Source: UBA6107 sp964459385
GTDB taxonomy: Bacteria; Chloroflexota; Anaerolineae; Anaerolineales; Anaerolineaceae
Assembly: GCA_964459385.1 (NCBI GenBank)
Contig: CAYWLG010000011.1
Span: 1 to 64,000 of the forward strand
Direction of reading: 5' to 3'
Length of the DNA stretch: 64,000 nucleotides
The notes under the pieces were generated by a model. The model was not told the DNA's origin. It made no database searches and was given only the letters and a program-made list of their open reading frames with translations. Made by a program: the position numbers and the translations under genes. Shown here in pieces: positions 1 through 7,746 of this stretch (position 1 is its first letter; every line of letters starts with the position of its first letter).

Positions 1-576
1 CCTGAGGTCATGATCCCGTTGACCGGGCACATCAATGAGCTCAAATGGATCCAGCCGCGCCTGATCACCATTGCCAAAGAGGTGATGGATGAGAAGAAAG
101 TGACCTTCACTTACAAGTTCGGCACCATGATCGAGATCCCGCGCGCCGCTGTGGTGGCCGGTGAGATCGCTACCGTGGCCGAGTTCTTCTCCTTCGGTAC
201 CAACGACCTGACCCAGATGACCTTTGGCTACAGCCGCGACGATGCCGAGCGCAGCTTCCTGGTGCGCTACGTTGAAGAAGGCATCTTGCCCAAGAACCCC
301 TTCCAGACCCTGGATCAGGAGGGTGTGGGTAAACTGATGAAGATGGCCGTTTCCGCCGGTCGTGAGACCCGTCCGGGCCTTGAGGTGGGTATCTGCGGCG
401 AGCATGGTGGCGACCCCGCTTCCATCGCTTTCTGCTACAGCATCGGCCAGAACTACGTCAGTTGCAGCCCGTTCCGTGTGCCGGTAGCTCGTCTTGCCGC
501 CGCCCAGGCTGCCTTGAACCCCGATTTGGCCAAAGCCCGCAAAGAAGCTTTGAAAGCCTACAAGCCCGAGCACTAA
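1..576 (+). CDS. ppdK: Pyruvate, phosphate dikinase, C-terminal part (cut by window start)
   Basis: The frame is open from the first base, so this is the 3' end of a longer gene, about 191 codons of a family usually near 880 residues. It is the PEP-utilising/pyruvate-binding barrel of PPDK, which interconverts pyruvate + ATP + Pi and PEP + AMP + PPi in the cytoplasm. Visible landmarks are a GTNDLTQM segment and CGEHGGDP near fragment residues 131-138, whose Cys is the known acid/base residue of PPDK. PEP synthase or enzyme I of PTS share this fold, but CGEHGGDP followed by a short tail favours PPDK. In anaerobes the enzyme often works in glycolysis, making ATP from PPi; that is family knowledge, not shown here. 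A strong terminator follows immediately. Confidence 0.95.
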   Translation, partial: PEVMIPLTGHINELKWIQPRLITIAKEVMDEKKVTFTYKFGTMIEIPRAAVVAGEIATVAEFFSFGTNDLTQMTFGYSRDDAERSFLVRYVEEGILPKNPFQTLDQEGVGKLMKMAVSAGRETRPGLEVGICGEHGGDPASIAFCYSIGQNYVSCSPFRVPVARLAAAQAALNPDLAKARKEALKAYKPEH

Positions 577-594
577 GATCTAAATTAATGAACA

Positions 595-626
595 AAATAC
601 CGCCCGTTTCAACGGGCGGTATTTTT
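595..626 (+). terminator. Rho-independent terminator of ppdK
   Basis: A 14-bp perfect stem (595-608 with 611-624, core ACCGCCCG/CGGGCGGT) is followed by a T-rich run. It lies 19 bases after the ppdK stop. Confidence 0.93.
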
Positions 627-677
627 AATTAAAGTTCCCCTCGAACTTTCAAGGAATTTCGAGCTTATTGTAGAGGA

Positions 678-1604
678 TCAATAACAGTAGAACTCATGCG
701 ATTCGCTGCTATTGATGACGCCTGAATCATAGGCACCGCCGCAGCCCCAGGCTTCGTAATCATAGGAGCCTGAACAAACATTCAGGCTGGTCACCCCTGA
801 GCCAAGATAAAAATAGTAGTCCGCCGGACCATACAGATTGAGGGTCAGGCTCCCGCCGGTGGTGTTGTCGATCTCAATGATCGAGTTCGCACTGCATGCA
901 GGCGTTGGGGAGTTGTACACCGTGGGTTTGGGGGTACTGGTCTTGGTCGGGGTGCGGGTTGGCGTGAGGGTGGGCGTATTGGTATTTGTAGGGGTCAGGG
1001 TTGCAGTTGGGATGAAGATGGGTTTGATCAGCCAGGTCTGCATTTCTTCGTAGCCATCGTGAAACCCGATCAGTCCATCATCCATATCACCACGTACCGT
1101 GTAGCCCATCTGGATGGTGTGCGGTTGACCGATCTGCCAATCATCCAGCACCACACTCAAAAATTCGGCCGGGTATTCCAGCGTGCGGTCCAGATAATCG
1201 GTCACCGTGCTTTTGGTCAACAGATCATCCCGAAAGTAGTTTTGCCCGTCGATGGTGAATACCCATTCGATATGGGGTTTGCTTTCGGCGAAGTGCACTT
1301 CGTCGGCCGCGTACCATTCCTCACTGAGGGTGATCGGCTGGTCAAAGGGAATTTCAACCACGTTCTCTTCTCCCGATTCGGCATAACCGCCAAACCAATC
1401 CTCGATTCGGCTGGCCTCAGAGCAATCTTGACGATCGCACGGGTAAAAAATAATTGGTGCAACCGGTGTCGCTGTGGGTGTTGCGGTTGAGGTGGGGGTC
1501 GGCGTGGCAAAAATGTTCTTGACGACCTGGGGCACGATCGAGCAACTGATCGAAAGTGCGACCATGAGCAAAATGATGAAGATGCTGACAGATTTTTTGA
1601 GCAT
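678..1604 (-). CDS. Secreted lipoprotein with Thr/Pro-rich linkers, unknown function
   Basis: This is a 308-residue protein of no family I recognise. It begins with two Lys and a hydrophobic segment, then Cys21 in the context LSISC, an imperfect lipobox, so it is probably a lipid-anchored extracytoplasmic protein. Two low-complexity Thr/Pro linkers (about residues 33-48 and 198-235) separate a globular central domain (about 50-195, acidic, aromatic-rich) from a small C-terminal domain with several Cys that could form disulfides. Such TPTPT linkers are common in secreted Anaerolineae proteins. It is transcribed alone, with a possible TATAAT at 1722-1727 on the minus strand and a 17-bp palindrome just upstream of that promoter. 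Confidence 0.8.
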   Translation of the reverse strand: MLKKSVSIFIILLMVALSISCSIVPQVVKNIFATPTPTSTATPTATPVAPIIFYPCDRQDCSEASRIEDWFGGYAESGEENVVEIPFDQPITLSEEWYAADEVHFAESKPHIEWVFTIDGQNYFRDDLLTKSTVTDYLDRTLEYPAEFLSVVLDDWQIGQPHTIQMGYTVRGDMDDGLIGFHDGYEEMQTWLIKPIFIPTATLTPTNTNTPTLTPTRTPTKTSTPKPTVYNSPTPACSANSIIEIDNTTGGSLTLNLYGPADYYFYLGSGVTSLNVCSGSYDYEAWGCGGAYDSGVINSSESHEFYCY

Positions 1605-1721
1605 AGTGATTCTCCGATGACTAAATTGAATTAAAGAGGCAATTCACTTGGTTTCTCTCAAATGAATTCCTTTTATTTTTAGATCAAAGGATGGAGCCAC
1701 CGGTAAGTTTTGGGTAATTGA

Positions 1722-1727
1722 ATTATA
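1722..1727 (-). promoter_or_regulatory. Possible -10 box of the lipoprotein gene
   Basis: TATAAT on the minus strand, 118 bases upstream of the start at 1604. No good -35 hexamer is seen at 16-18 bases, which would fit an activator-dependent promoter. Confidence 0.4.
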
Positions 1728-1748
1728 GGAAACAAGTTCAAGAAATAG

Positions 1749-1765
1749 GTGTGCAAGTTGCACAC
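1749..1765. promoter_or_regulatory. 17-bp perfect palindrome, candidate operator
   Basis: GTGTGCAA-G-TTGCACAC, an 8-1-8 perfect inverted repeat, abuts the prx terminator. It lies about where an activator would bind relative to the TATAAT at 1722-1727 of the lipoprotein gene. The regulator is unknown. Confidence 0.4.
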
Positions 1766-1795
1766 AAAAAGGGTATCCATGCGGATACCCTTTTT
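1766..1795 (-). terminator. Terminator of the perR-prx operon
   Basis: A 13-bp perfect stem (1766-1778 with 1783-1795, core GGGTATCC/GGATACCC) has a 4-base loop and A/T runs on both sides. It can work in both directions and lies 17 bases beyond the prx stop. Confidence 0.92.
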
Positions 1796-1811
1796 CTCGT
1801 CTAACGTTGAG

Positions 1812-2537
1812 CTAGTTCTTTTTAAGGATCTTTTTCATGATGGTTTCTTCTTCCAAGGGTTTGGTGCAGAAGAACCAATCGTAGCAGTGCATATCGCCTT
1901 CTTTACCTTCCATGCGGTTCTTGGCAACGCCGCACGAACCGGCAGTGGGGACGATCACTTCATCTCCGGGGCGCCAGTCGGCAGGGGTGGCCACAGAAAA
2001 CTCATCGGCGGTCTGCAAGGCCACGACCACACGATACAGTTCGTCAAAGTTGCGGCCCAGGCTGAGCGGGTAGTAGATGATGGTGCGAATGATCCCTTTG
2101 GGGTCGATCACGAAAACAGCACGCACGGCCTTGGTGTTGCTTTCGCCGGGCTGGATCATGCCGTATTTGTGAGCCACTTCCATAGTGATGTCTTCAATGA
2201 GCGGGAATTTCACTTCAACGTTCTTCATCCCCTTGTATTCGATCTTGTCCTTGATGGTGCGCAGCCAAGCGATGTGGCTGTAAAGACCGTCCACCGAGAG
2301 ACCGACCAATTTGGTGTTGGCCTTGGCGAATTTTTCTTCGAGCGTGGCAAAGGTCATGAATTCTGAGGTGCAAACGGGGGTGAAATCAGCGGGATGGCTG
2401 AAAAGGATGACCCAGCTGCCCTTGTAATCGGCCGGGAAATTGATATCCCCTTGGGTGGTTACAGCGCGAAACTCAGGGGCTTTGTCGCCGATGCGCGGCA
2501 TTGAGACAGGTGCGGTTGTAATTTGTTCGGTTTCCAT
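1812..2537 (-). CDS. Peroxiredoxin, Prx6/archaeal AhpC type
   Basis: This 241-residue thiol peroxidase reduces H2O2 and organic peroxides in the cytoplasm. The peroxidatic Cys is Cys56 in DFTPVCTSEF. The long C-terminal arm carries Cys202, Cys218 and Cys224, the pattern of the decameric Prx6-like enzymes of archaea and anaerobes, in which C-terminal cysteines can serve as resolving residues. I chose the ATG at 2537 because it has a strong GGAGGAAA ribosome site just upstream and starts the homologous fold; an in-frame upstream ATG at 2669 would overlap perR and adds a non-homologous tail. It follows perR by 40 bases, so it should be derepressed by peroxide through the PerR box upstream of that gene. 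Confidence 0.96.
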   Translation of the reverse strand: METEQITTAPVSMPRIGDKAPEFRAVTTQGDINFPADYKGSWVILFSHPADFTPVCTSEFMTFATLEEKFAKANTKLVGLSVDGLYSHIAWLRTIKDKIEYKGMKNVEVKFPLIEDITMEVAHKYGMIQPGESNTKAVRAVFVIDPKGIIRTIIYYPLSLGRNFDELYRVVVALQTADEFSVATPADWRPGDEVIVPTAGSCGVAKNRMEGKEGDMHCYDWFFCTKPLEEETIMKKILKKN

Positions 2538-2577
2538 AGTTTCCTCCAAAAGTGAAAAATGAGATGGTTGAACTTTT

Positions 2578-3009
2578 CTAAACGTTTTTCTGACAATCAG
2601 GGCAAATACCATAGTAGAGCACCCGCGACCCCAATACCTGATAGCCGGAATGCTGATGAATTTCATCATCCATTGCCAAAATATTGGGCGAGGGAAGATC
2701 GACGATCTTGTGGCATTTTACACAGGCCAGGTTGATGTGCGGGGAGGTATTTCCATCAAAGTGGACTTTGTCATCCCCAATGCTGCCAAGCGCATTGACA
2801 GCGCCCATCCCCACCAGCACGTCCAGTGTGTTGTAAATGGTTGCCAGTGAGAGGGAAGGATATTGATCTTTCAATTCGCTGTAAATGTCATTGGCGGTCG
2901 GGTGAGCCTCGGTATGGATCAGCATTTCGCAAATAGCGATCCTCTGCGGGGTAACCCGTAGACCGGCCTGGTGGAGCAGTTGTGAGAAATCCTGATGTGC
3001 GTAAACCAT
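2578..3009 (-). CDS. perR: Fur-family peroxide regulator (PerR-like)
   Basis: A 143-residue Fur-superfamily repressor. The N-terminal winged helix (about residues 1-85, with LRVTPQR and SLATIYNTL) is followed by a dimerisation/metal domain with CVKC and CPDC pairs, which form the structural zinc site in PerR and Fur. I assign PerR rather than Fur or Zur for two reasons visible here: the next gene in the operon is a peroxiredoxin, and the promoter carries a perfect PerR box. PerR uses bound Fe(II) to sense peroxide by histidine oxidation, releasing DNA. Autoregulation is therefore likely. Confidence 0.92.
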   Translation of the reverse strand: MVYAHQDFSQLLHQAGLRVTPQRIAICEMLIHTEAHPTANDIYSELKDQYPSLSLATIYNTLDVLVGMGAVNALGSIGDDKVHFDGNTSPHINLACVKCHKIVDLPSPNILAMDDEIHQHSGYQVLGSRVLYYGICPDCQKNV

Positions 3010-3028
3010 ATTTAGAATAATTCCTTAT

Positions 3029-3064
3029 TTATAATTATTATAAATAATTATTTACAAAAGTCAA
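3029..3064 (-). promoter_or_regulatory. perR promoter with embedded PerR box
   Basis: On the minus strand there is TTGACT (3059-3064), a 16-base spacer and TATAAT (3037-3042). The -10 box lies inside TTATAATAATTATAA (3029-3043), which matches the Bacillus Per-box consensus TTATAATNATTATAA at every position. A repressor bound there would cover the -10 element. Confidence 0.85.
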
Positions 3065-3087
3065 GCACTTTTAAAAGCATTTACCTT

Positions 3088-3120
3088 AAAAAATTCGGGC
3101 GGGCCAATTGGCCCGCCCGA
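3088..3120 (-). terminator. Terminator of the lytic transglycosylase gene
   Basis: A 26-bp perfect palindrome at 3095-3120 (TCGGGCGGGCC and its complement around AATT), with a run of six A at 3088-3093, which reads as T on the minus strand. Confidence 0.92.
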
Positions 3121-3137
3121 TAACCGATTGGCGAAGT

Positions 3138-5534
3138 CTAGGGGTGAGTGTAGATCTGTTTATAGATCTCGAAATTTTCAGTGATGTAGCGAACATAATC
3201 GCGCGTTTCATCATAACGAATGACTTCGAGAAAAAGATCGGGGTCATTGCCTGAAAGCTCTTTCCAGGCCATGGCATTGCCGATGCCGCCATTATAAGCA
3301 GCCAGGGCAGCGGTGAGATCACCACCAAAGTAGTTCATCCATTTTGCCAGGTAGTGCGTGCCCATTTTGACGTTCACGTAGGGTCGGGTAAGGTCAGCGT
3401 CAATGTAATTGTCTGGCCAATTCATCTCGCCGGCAATCTCGCTGCCGACGGCAGGAATGATCTGCATCAGGCCGCTGGCTCCCTGGCTGGAGACGATATC
3501 CGCTTCAAAGAGGCTCTCCTGACGAATGACGCTGAACAAGAGCATCGGGTCGAGACTGTTCTCTACAGCGGTGGGCACGATCAGGTCGCGATAGTAAACG
3601 CCAAAACGAATGTGATTGAAGTAATCGGGCGTATCCCCCAGGAAAGTGGCCTGGCCCATACCGATCAGATCCAGAATTTGCCTGGCGCACAACACCGCTG
3701 ACTGGTTCAGCCCCAACTCACGCAGGTGCGTCATCAAACGAAAACTGTTGGCGGCATCGCTGGTCAGTTGCTGACGTAGCGTTTCAAACTCCGATTGTGC
3801 TTGAGAAGTAAGGCCAAGTTTCCAGAAGGCATCTCCGCGCTGGTAAAGAATATTGTTGGCCAGATCACCGGGTTGGCTCAGATCGACATCGGCAGTAAGA
3901 TTGAATTTGGACTTCATCCACTGGATGGCCGCTTTTTCTTCATTTTCCCAGTTGATGCCCAGATCAATGGCAGAACTGGCCGGGAAGGGGGACTGACCGT
4001 TGAGAATCTCACCCGCGCGAATGGAGTAATAGCCGGTGGGGTCGGCCGCAACAGCCAACTGATAGGCTGCCTTGGCGTCGTCCGGTTTATTGAGTTTGTC
4101 GTTCGTCTTCCCGATCCACAGCTCAGCGCGAGCCTTATCGGAGGTGGACGATACCAGCAGCGAGTTCTTCATGAAAGTTACCAGAGCTTTATCGTACTGC
4201 TGGAGGCGATAATAACAAATGCCGGCTTCAAACTGGGCCAGAATGGCGTCTTCATCGGCCGGGTACTCGTTAATGACGCGTTCCCAGGTCTGTGCGGCCC
4301 GCTCAAGCTGATTGTCTTGTTCATACAGGCGAGCGGCTCTGAAAATGTAATTGGCTGCCTGCGGCGCCCCCGGATCGATGACCACAAATTGAAGCAGTGT
4401 TTGTGCCGCATTGGCGTACTGGTTGAGCGAATACCACTGGGTCTGCGATTTTTCCAAGAAGGCTTGCGCATAATGTTCCCCATTGGGGCGATCATTGATC
4501 AGGGTATTCCATGTGGCGACCTCCTGCTCATATTCACCGATCTGCCAGTAACTGAGGGCTTTGTAATAATTGGGCGTATCCGTGTGATCCGGGTTGTCGG
4601 CCATGTAGCGATCAAAAGCTGAAATGGCCACTCCATATTGGCCGGCGTAATAATCGACGATGCCACGAAGCAGATCATCTACCGGTTGGTTGGCTTCGAT
4701 CAGCGCCACCAGGCCGCTGTAAGAATCATAAGCTGTCGGGAACTGGGCTACCGAGTCTTGGAAACGGGCGTAGGCCTGATCGGCTTCACCCAGTTTGAGA
4801 TAAATGTCGCCCAGTGCCAGGTTGGCAGCGGCCTTCGTATAGCCGTTTGAGCTATTGCTGTAGATCGAAAGGTATTGTTCAATTGCAGAAGCATCGTCCC
4901 CATTTGCCTCAGTGGCTTTGGCAATTTTGAGTTGTACCCCTTCTTTGTTTTCGGGGCGGGCCAGGGGCAGTGCCTGGGCATAGACGCTTAGCGCTTCGCT
5001 GACGTTGCCGGCTGCGTAAAGGTTATCCGCTTCCATCTCAAGAATGTCCCCGTCCAGCACGGTGGAGGTCAGGCTGAGGTAATTCTTGTAAGCCTCGGCT
5101 GCGTGGGCAGATTCGCCCATTGCTTCGTAGGTCTTGGCAAGATAGAAAAATCCTTTCGTGCGTGAATCGCCTGCAGAAAAGGTGTTCACCAGCCAGCCCA
5201 ATTTTTGCAGGGCCTGATTGTAATCTTCTTTATAGTAATAGATCAGGCCGAGCCCCAAAGTGGATTCAGCCACGATGTCTTGATCAGAAGAAGCAAGGGC
5301 CAGATTAAACTCGCTCATGGCCTGATCATAATCGCCATTGCGCAGTGCTTCTTCTCCCAGAGAAACCCTGACAGCCGGAGTAGGGGTAGGTGTGAGGGTG
5401 GGTGTGGCTGCAATGGCTTGGGCATCATTGGAAGAACCATTCGCCAGATCTTGAGAGTTGGGGGCGTTACCAGCAGTGCAGGCGCTGAGTGCAAAGCTCA
5501 GGATCAAGACGGAGTAAAGGAAAGTTTTTTTCAT
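3138..5534 (-). CDS. TPR-repeat lytic transglycosylase lipoprotein (Slt70-like)
   Basis: A 798-residue peptidoglycan lytic transglycosylase that cleaves the MurNAc-GlcNAc bond. A signal peptide ends in lipobox LSAC with Cys19. A Thr/Pro spacer near residue 45 is followed by a long superhelix of TPR-like helices (about 60-600), with repeated G-x-Y and A-x-x-Y-x-x-A patterns. The C-terminal SLT domain (about 650-790) contains the catalytic Glu673 in RQES, then GLMQI and AAYNGG, which are signature SLT motifs. The protein is longer than E. coli Slt70 (about 645 residues) because of extra TPRs. It is monocistronic, with a GAGGA ribosome site before the ATG, and likely acts in wall turnover. Confidence 0.95.
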   Translation of the reverse strand: MKKTFLYSVLILSFALSACTAGNAPNSQDLANGSSNDAQAIAATPTLTPTPTPAVRVSLGEEALRNGDYDQAMSEFNLALASSDQDIVAESTLGLGLIYYYKEDYNQALQKLGWLVNTFSAGDSRTKGFFYLAKTYEAMGESAHAAEAYKNYLSLTSTVLDGDILEMEADNLYAAGNVSEALSVYAQALPLARPENKEGVQLKIAKATEANGDDASAIEQYLSIYSNSSNGYTKAAANLALGDIYLKLGEADQAYARFQDSVAQFPTAYDSYSGLVALIEANQPVDDLLRGIVDYYAGQYGVAISAFDRYMADNPDHTDTPNYYKALSYWQIGEYEQEVATWNTLINDRPNGEHYAQAFLEKSQTQWYSLNQYANAAQTLLQFVVIDPGAPQAANYIFRAARLYEQDNQLERAAQTWERVINEYPADEDAILAQFEAGICYYRLQQYDKALVTFMKNSLLVSSTSDKARAELWIGKTNDKLNKPDDAKAAYQLAVAADPTGYYSIRAGEILNGQSPFPASSAIDLGINWENEEKAAIQWMKSKFNLTADVDLSQPGDLANNILYQRGDAFWKLGLTSQAQSEFETLRQQLTSDAANSFRLMTHLRELGLNQSAVLCARQILDLIGMGQATFLGDTPDYFNHIRFGVYYRDLIVPTAVENSLDPMLLFSVIRQESLFEADIVSSQGASGLMQIIPAVGSEIAGEMNWPDNYIDADLTRPYVNVKMGTHYLAKWMNYFGGDLTAALAAYNGGIGNAMAWKELSGNDPDLFLEVIRYDETRDYVRYITENFEIYKQIYTHP

Positions 5535-5668
5535 ATTGTGTTGTCCTCAAAGCCTTCTGGTGAAGGTTTCAACTTGTTCATTTTAACCTTATTTTGTGAA
5601 GAAAAAGAGCGGAATAATCGGGTGAACATTGCCAATAAGGCCCATCCATGTTAAACTTGATCGGAAAT

Positions 5669-5699
5669 AACGCTCTCCAAGAGGGCGTTATTTGGTGTT
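5669..5699 (+). terminator. Hairpin with T-rich tail in the mtnA leader
   Basis: AACGCTCT (5669-5676) pairs with AGGGCGTT (5682-5689), with one G-T pair, and is followed by ATTTGGTGTTT just before the ATG at 5702. It could attenuate mtnA. It also argues that translation starts after it, at 5702, and not at the upstream ATG at 5648. Confidence 0.4.
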
Positions 5700-5701
5700 T
5701 G

Positions 5702-6760
5702 ATGAGGACGATTGAATGGATCAATGAAACCGGAGTTGCAAGACTGATTGATCAGCGCTGCCTGCCCAATCGGTTGGAATATTTGCATATTCACTCCGCG
5801 GATGAAATGATCGAAGCCATTCAAACGATGGCGATTCGCGGCGCACCGGCCATTGGTGTGGCTGGGGCGTTTGCTCTGGCTTTGTACGCCCGCGATGCAT
5901 CGGCTCACACTTCTCAAAGCTTAAGACAATCCATGCTTGTAAAAGCTGAAGCGATCAAAAATGCCCGCCCTACCGCAGTGAATCTGGGTTGGGGCATTCG
6001 CCGCATGTTAAAGGTCGTTTTGGATGAATCCATTCCAGACAGCGATCTGGCAGAGCGGCTGACCGCTGAAGCGCTGGCGATTGCCGAAGAGGATGTTGCC
6101 ACCAATTTGCGCATGGCCAATTTTGGCGCCGCCCTCATTTCAGATGGCGATACGATTCTGCATCACTGCAACACCGGCTCTCTGGCCGCGGTGGATTGGG
6201 GCACTGCCTTGGGCGCGATTCGTCTGGCGCACGAACAGGGCAAGAAGGTGCATGTGCTGGTGGATGAGACCCGGCCGCGCTTGCAAGGTGCGCGTCTGAC
6301 CGCCTGGGAATGCAGCCAGTATGGCATTCCCTTTGAAGTGATCACCGATAACGCTGCCGGTTACTTCTTGCACAAAGGGGACGTGAACAAAGTGATGTTT
6401 GGGGCTGATCGTGTGGCGACCAATGGGGACGTCATCAATAAGATCGGCACTTACATGCTTAGTTTGGCTGCTTCTGCCAATCATGTGCCGGTGTATCCGG
6501 TTTTCCCGCTGACCACTTATGACCCGGCCATGCCGGACGGTGATCATGTCGAAATTGAAGAACGACCCGCGGATGAGGTCAACTCGCTTGAAATGCTGGG
6601 TGAGAAGGTCTATCTTGAAAACGCAGGTGTTAAAAATCCCGCCTTTGATGTCACCCCGCATGAACTGATCACAGCCTGGGTGACCGATCAGGGTGTGATA
6701 GCTCCCCCATTTGCGCAAAACATGGGGCAAAGCACTTATAATATCCAGTCTAGCAGGTGA
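5702..6760 (+). CDS. mtnA: S-methyl-5-thioribose-1-phosphate isomerase
   Basis: A 352-residue aldose-ketose isomerase that converts methylthioribose-1-phosphate to methylthioribulose-1-phosphate in methionine salvage. RGAPAIG lies near residues 46-52. Cys156 in HCNTGSLA and Asp236 in ADRVATNGD correspond to the catalytic Cys160 and Asp240 of the Bacillus enzyme. The start at MRTIEW matches the usual N terminus; an ATG 18 codons upstream would run through a hairpin and adds non-homologous residues. The eIF2B-like ribose-1,5-bisphosphate isomerases share the fold, but the motifs and the ahcY neighbour favour MtnA. It is first in an operon with a PfkB kinase (3-base gap) and ahcY. Confidence 0.95.
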   Translation: MRTIEWINETGVARLIDQRCLPNRLEYLHIHSADEMIEAIQTMAIRGAPAIGVAGAFALALYARDASAHTSQSLRQSMLVKAEAIKNARPTAVNLGWGIRRMLKVVLDESIPDSDLAERLTAEALAIAEEDVATNLRMANFGAALISDGDTILHHCNTGSLAAVDWGTALGAIRLAHEQGKKVHVLVDETRPRLQGARLTAWECSQYGIPFEVITDNAAGYFLHKGDVNKVMFGADRVATNGDVINKIGTYMLSLAASANHVPVYPVFPLTTYDPAMPDGDHVEIEERPADEVNSLEMLGEKVYLENAGVKNPAFDVTPHELITAWVTDQGVIAPPFAQNMGQSTYNIQSSR

Positions 6761-6763
6761 GGC

Positions 6764-7726
6764 ATGTCAATCGTTTTAACTGGTTCTGTCGCTTTCGATT
6801 ATTTGATGACCTTCCCAGGCCATTTTAGAGATCAGATTCTTCCTGAAAAGCTGAATGAGATCAGCCTGTCGTTTTTGGTGGACTCAATGACCCGCCAGCG
6901 CGGCGGGATCGCGCCCAATATCGCCTACACCCTGGCCCTCTTGGGAGAAAAACCCAAGATTTTGGCCACGGTGGGGCAGGATTTTGCCGAGTACCGCGCC
7001 TGGTTGGAATCAAAGGGGGTGGATACCCGTTATGTTCTGGAAATCCCCGAAAAATACACGGCCTCCTTCTTCGCCAACACCGACCTGGATAACTGCCAGA
7101 TCGCCAGTTTCTATACGGGTGCCATGGCCGATGCCGGCAAGATGTCTCTGAAACAGGTCAAACCCGGTGAGGCCGACTATGTGGTGATCTCCCCCAATGA
7201 CCCCGGCGCTATGGATCAATATGTGCGCGAGTGTGCCGAGCTGGGCATTCCCTATCTCTATGACCCCTCACAGCAGATCGCACGCAACGATCATGAAGAA
7301 CTGCGCCGTGGTGTGCAGGGGGCTCATGCAGTGTTCTGCAATGAATATGAGTATGAGCTGTTACAAAAACATACCGGTTTGGATGCCAAAATGATCGAAG
7401 GTCATGCTAAACTGGTTGTGGTGACCTGCGGCGAAAAGGGAGCCCTGGTTAAATCGGGTGGCAAAACCTTTGAAATCCCCATTGTGCCGGCGGATAAGAT
7501 CGCCGATCCGACCGGGGTGGGAGACGCTTTTCGAGGTGGTTTCTTGAGAGGCTATCGCCTTGGGTTTGATCTGCAAACCTGCGGGCAAATGGGCTCACTG
7601 GCCGCCACGTATGTACTGGAACAAAAGGGGACACAGAATCACCATTATTCTGTGGATGAATTTGTCAAACGCTACCGTGAGCATTTTGATGATCACGGGG
7701 TTTTGAATGCTTTGCTCGAAGCATGA
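6764..7726 (+). CDS. PfkB-family sugar/nucleoside kinase, possibly adenosine kinase
   Basis: A 320-residue ribokinase-fold kinase. The N-terminal substrate-binding part includes GGIAPNIAYTLALLG. The C-terminal signature DPTGVGDAFRGGF contains Asp254 as catalytic base and the anion hole. The family phosphorylates hydroxymethyl groups of sugars or nucleosides with ATP. Sequence alone does not fix the substrate. Its place between mtnA and ahcY, with gaps of 3 and 20 bases, suggests adenosine, the product of AhcY, or a thioribose intermediate. That substrate call is inference from context. Confidence 0.9.
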   Translation: MSIVLTGSVAFDYLMTFPGHFRDQILPEKLNEISLSFLVDSMTRQRGGIAPNIAYTLALLGEKPKILATVGQDFAEYRAWLESKGVDTRYVLEIPEKYTASFFANTDLDNCQIASFYTGAMADAGKMSLKQVKPGEADYVVISPNDPGAMDQYVRECAELGIPYLYDPSQQIARNDHEELRRGVQGAHAVFCNEYEYELLQKHTGLDAKMIEGHAKLVVVTCGEKGALVKSGGKTFEIPIVPADKIADPTGVGDAFRGGFLRGYRLGFDLQTCGQMGSLAATYVLEQKGTQNHHYSVDEFVKRYREHFDDHGVLNALLEA

Positions 7727-7746
7727 TATTCTAACTGGAGGAACAG

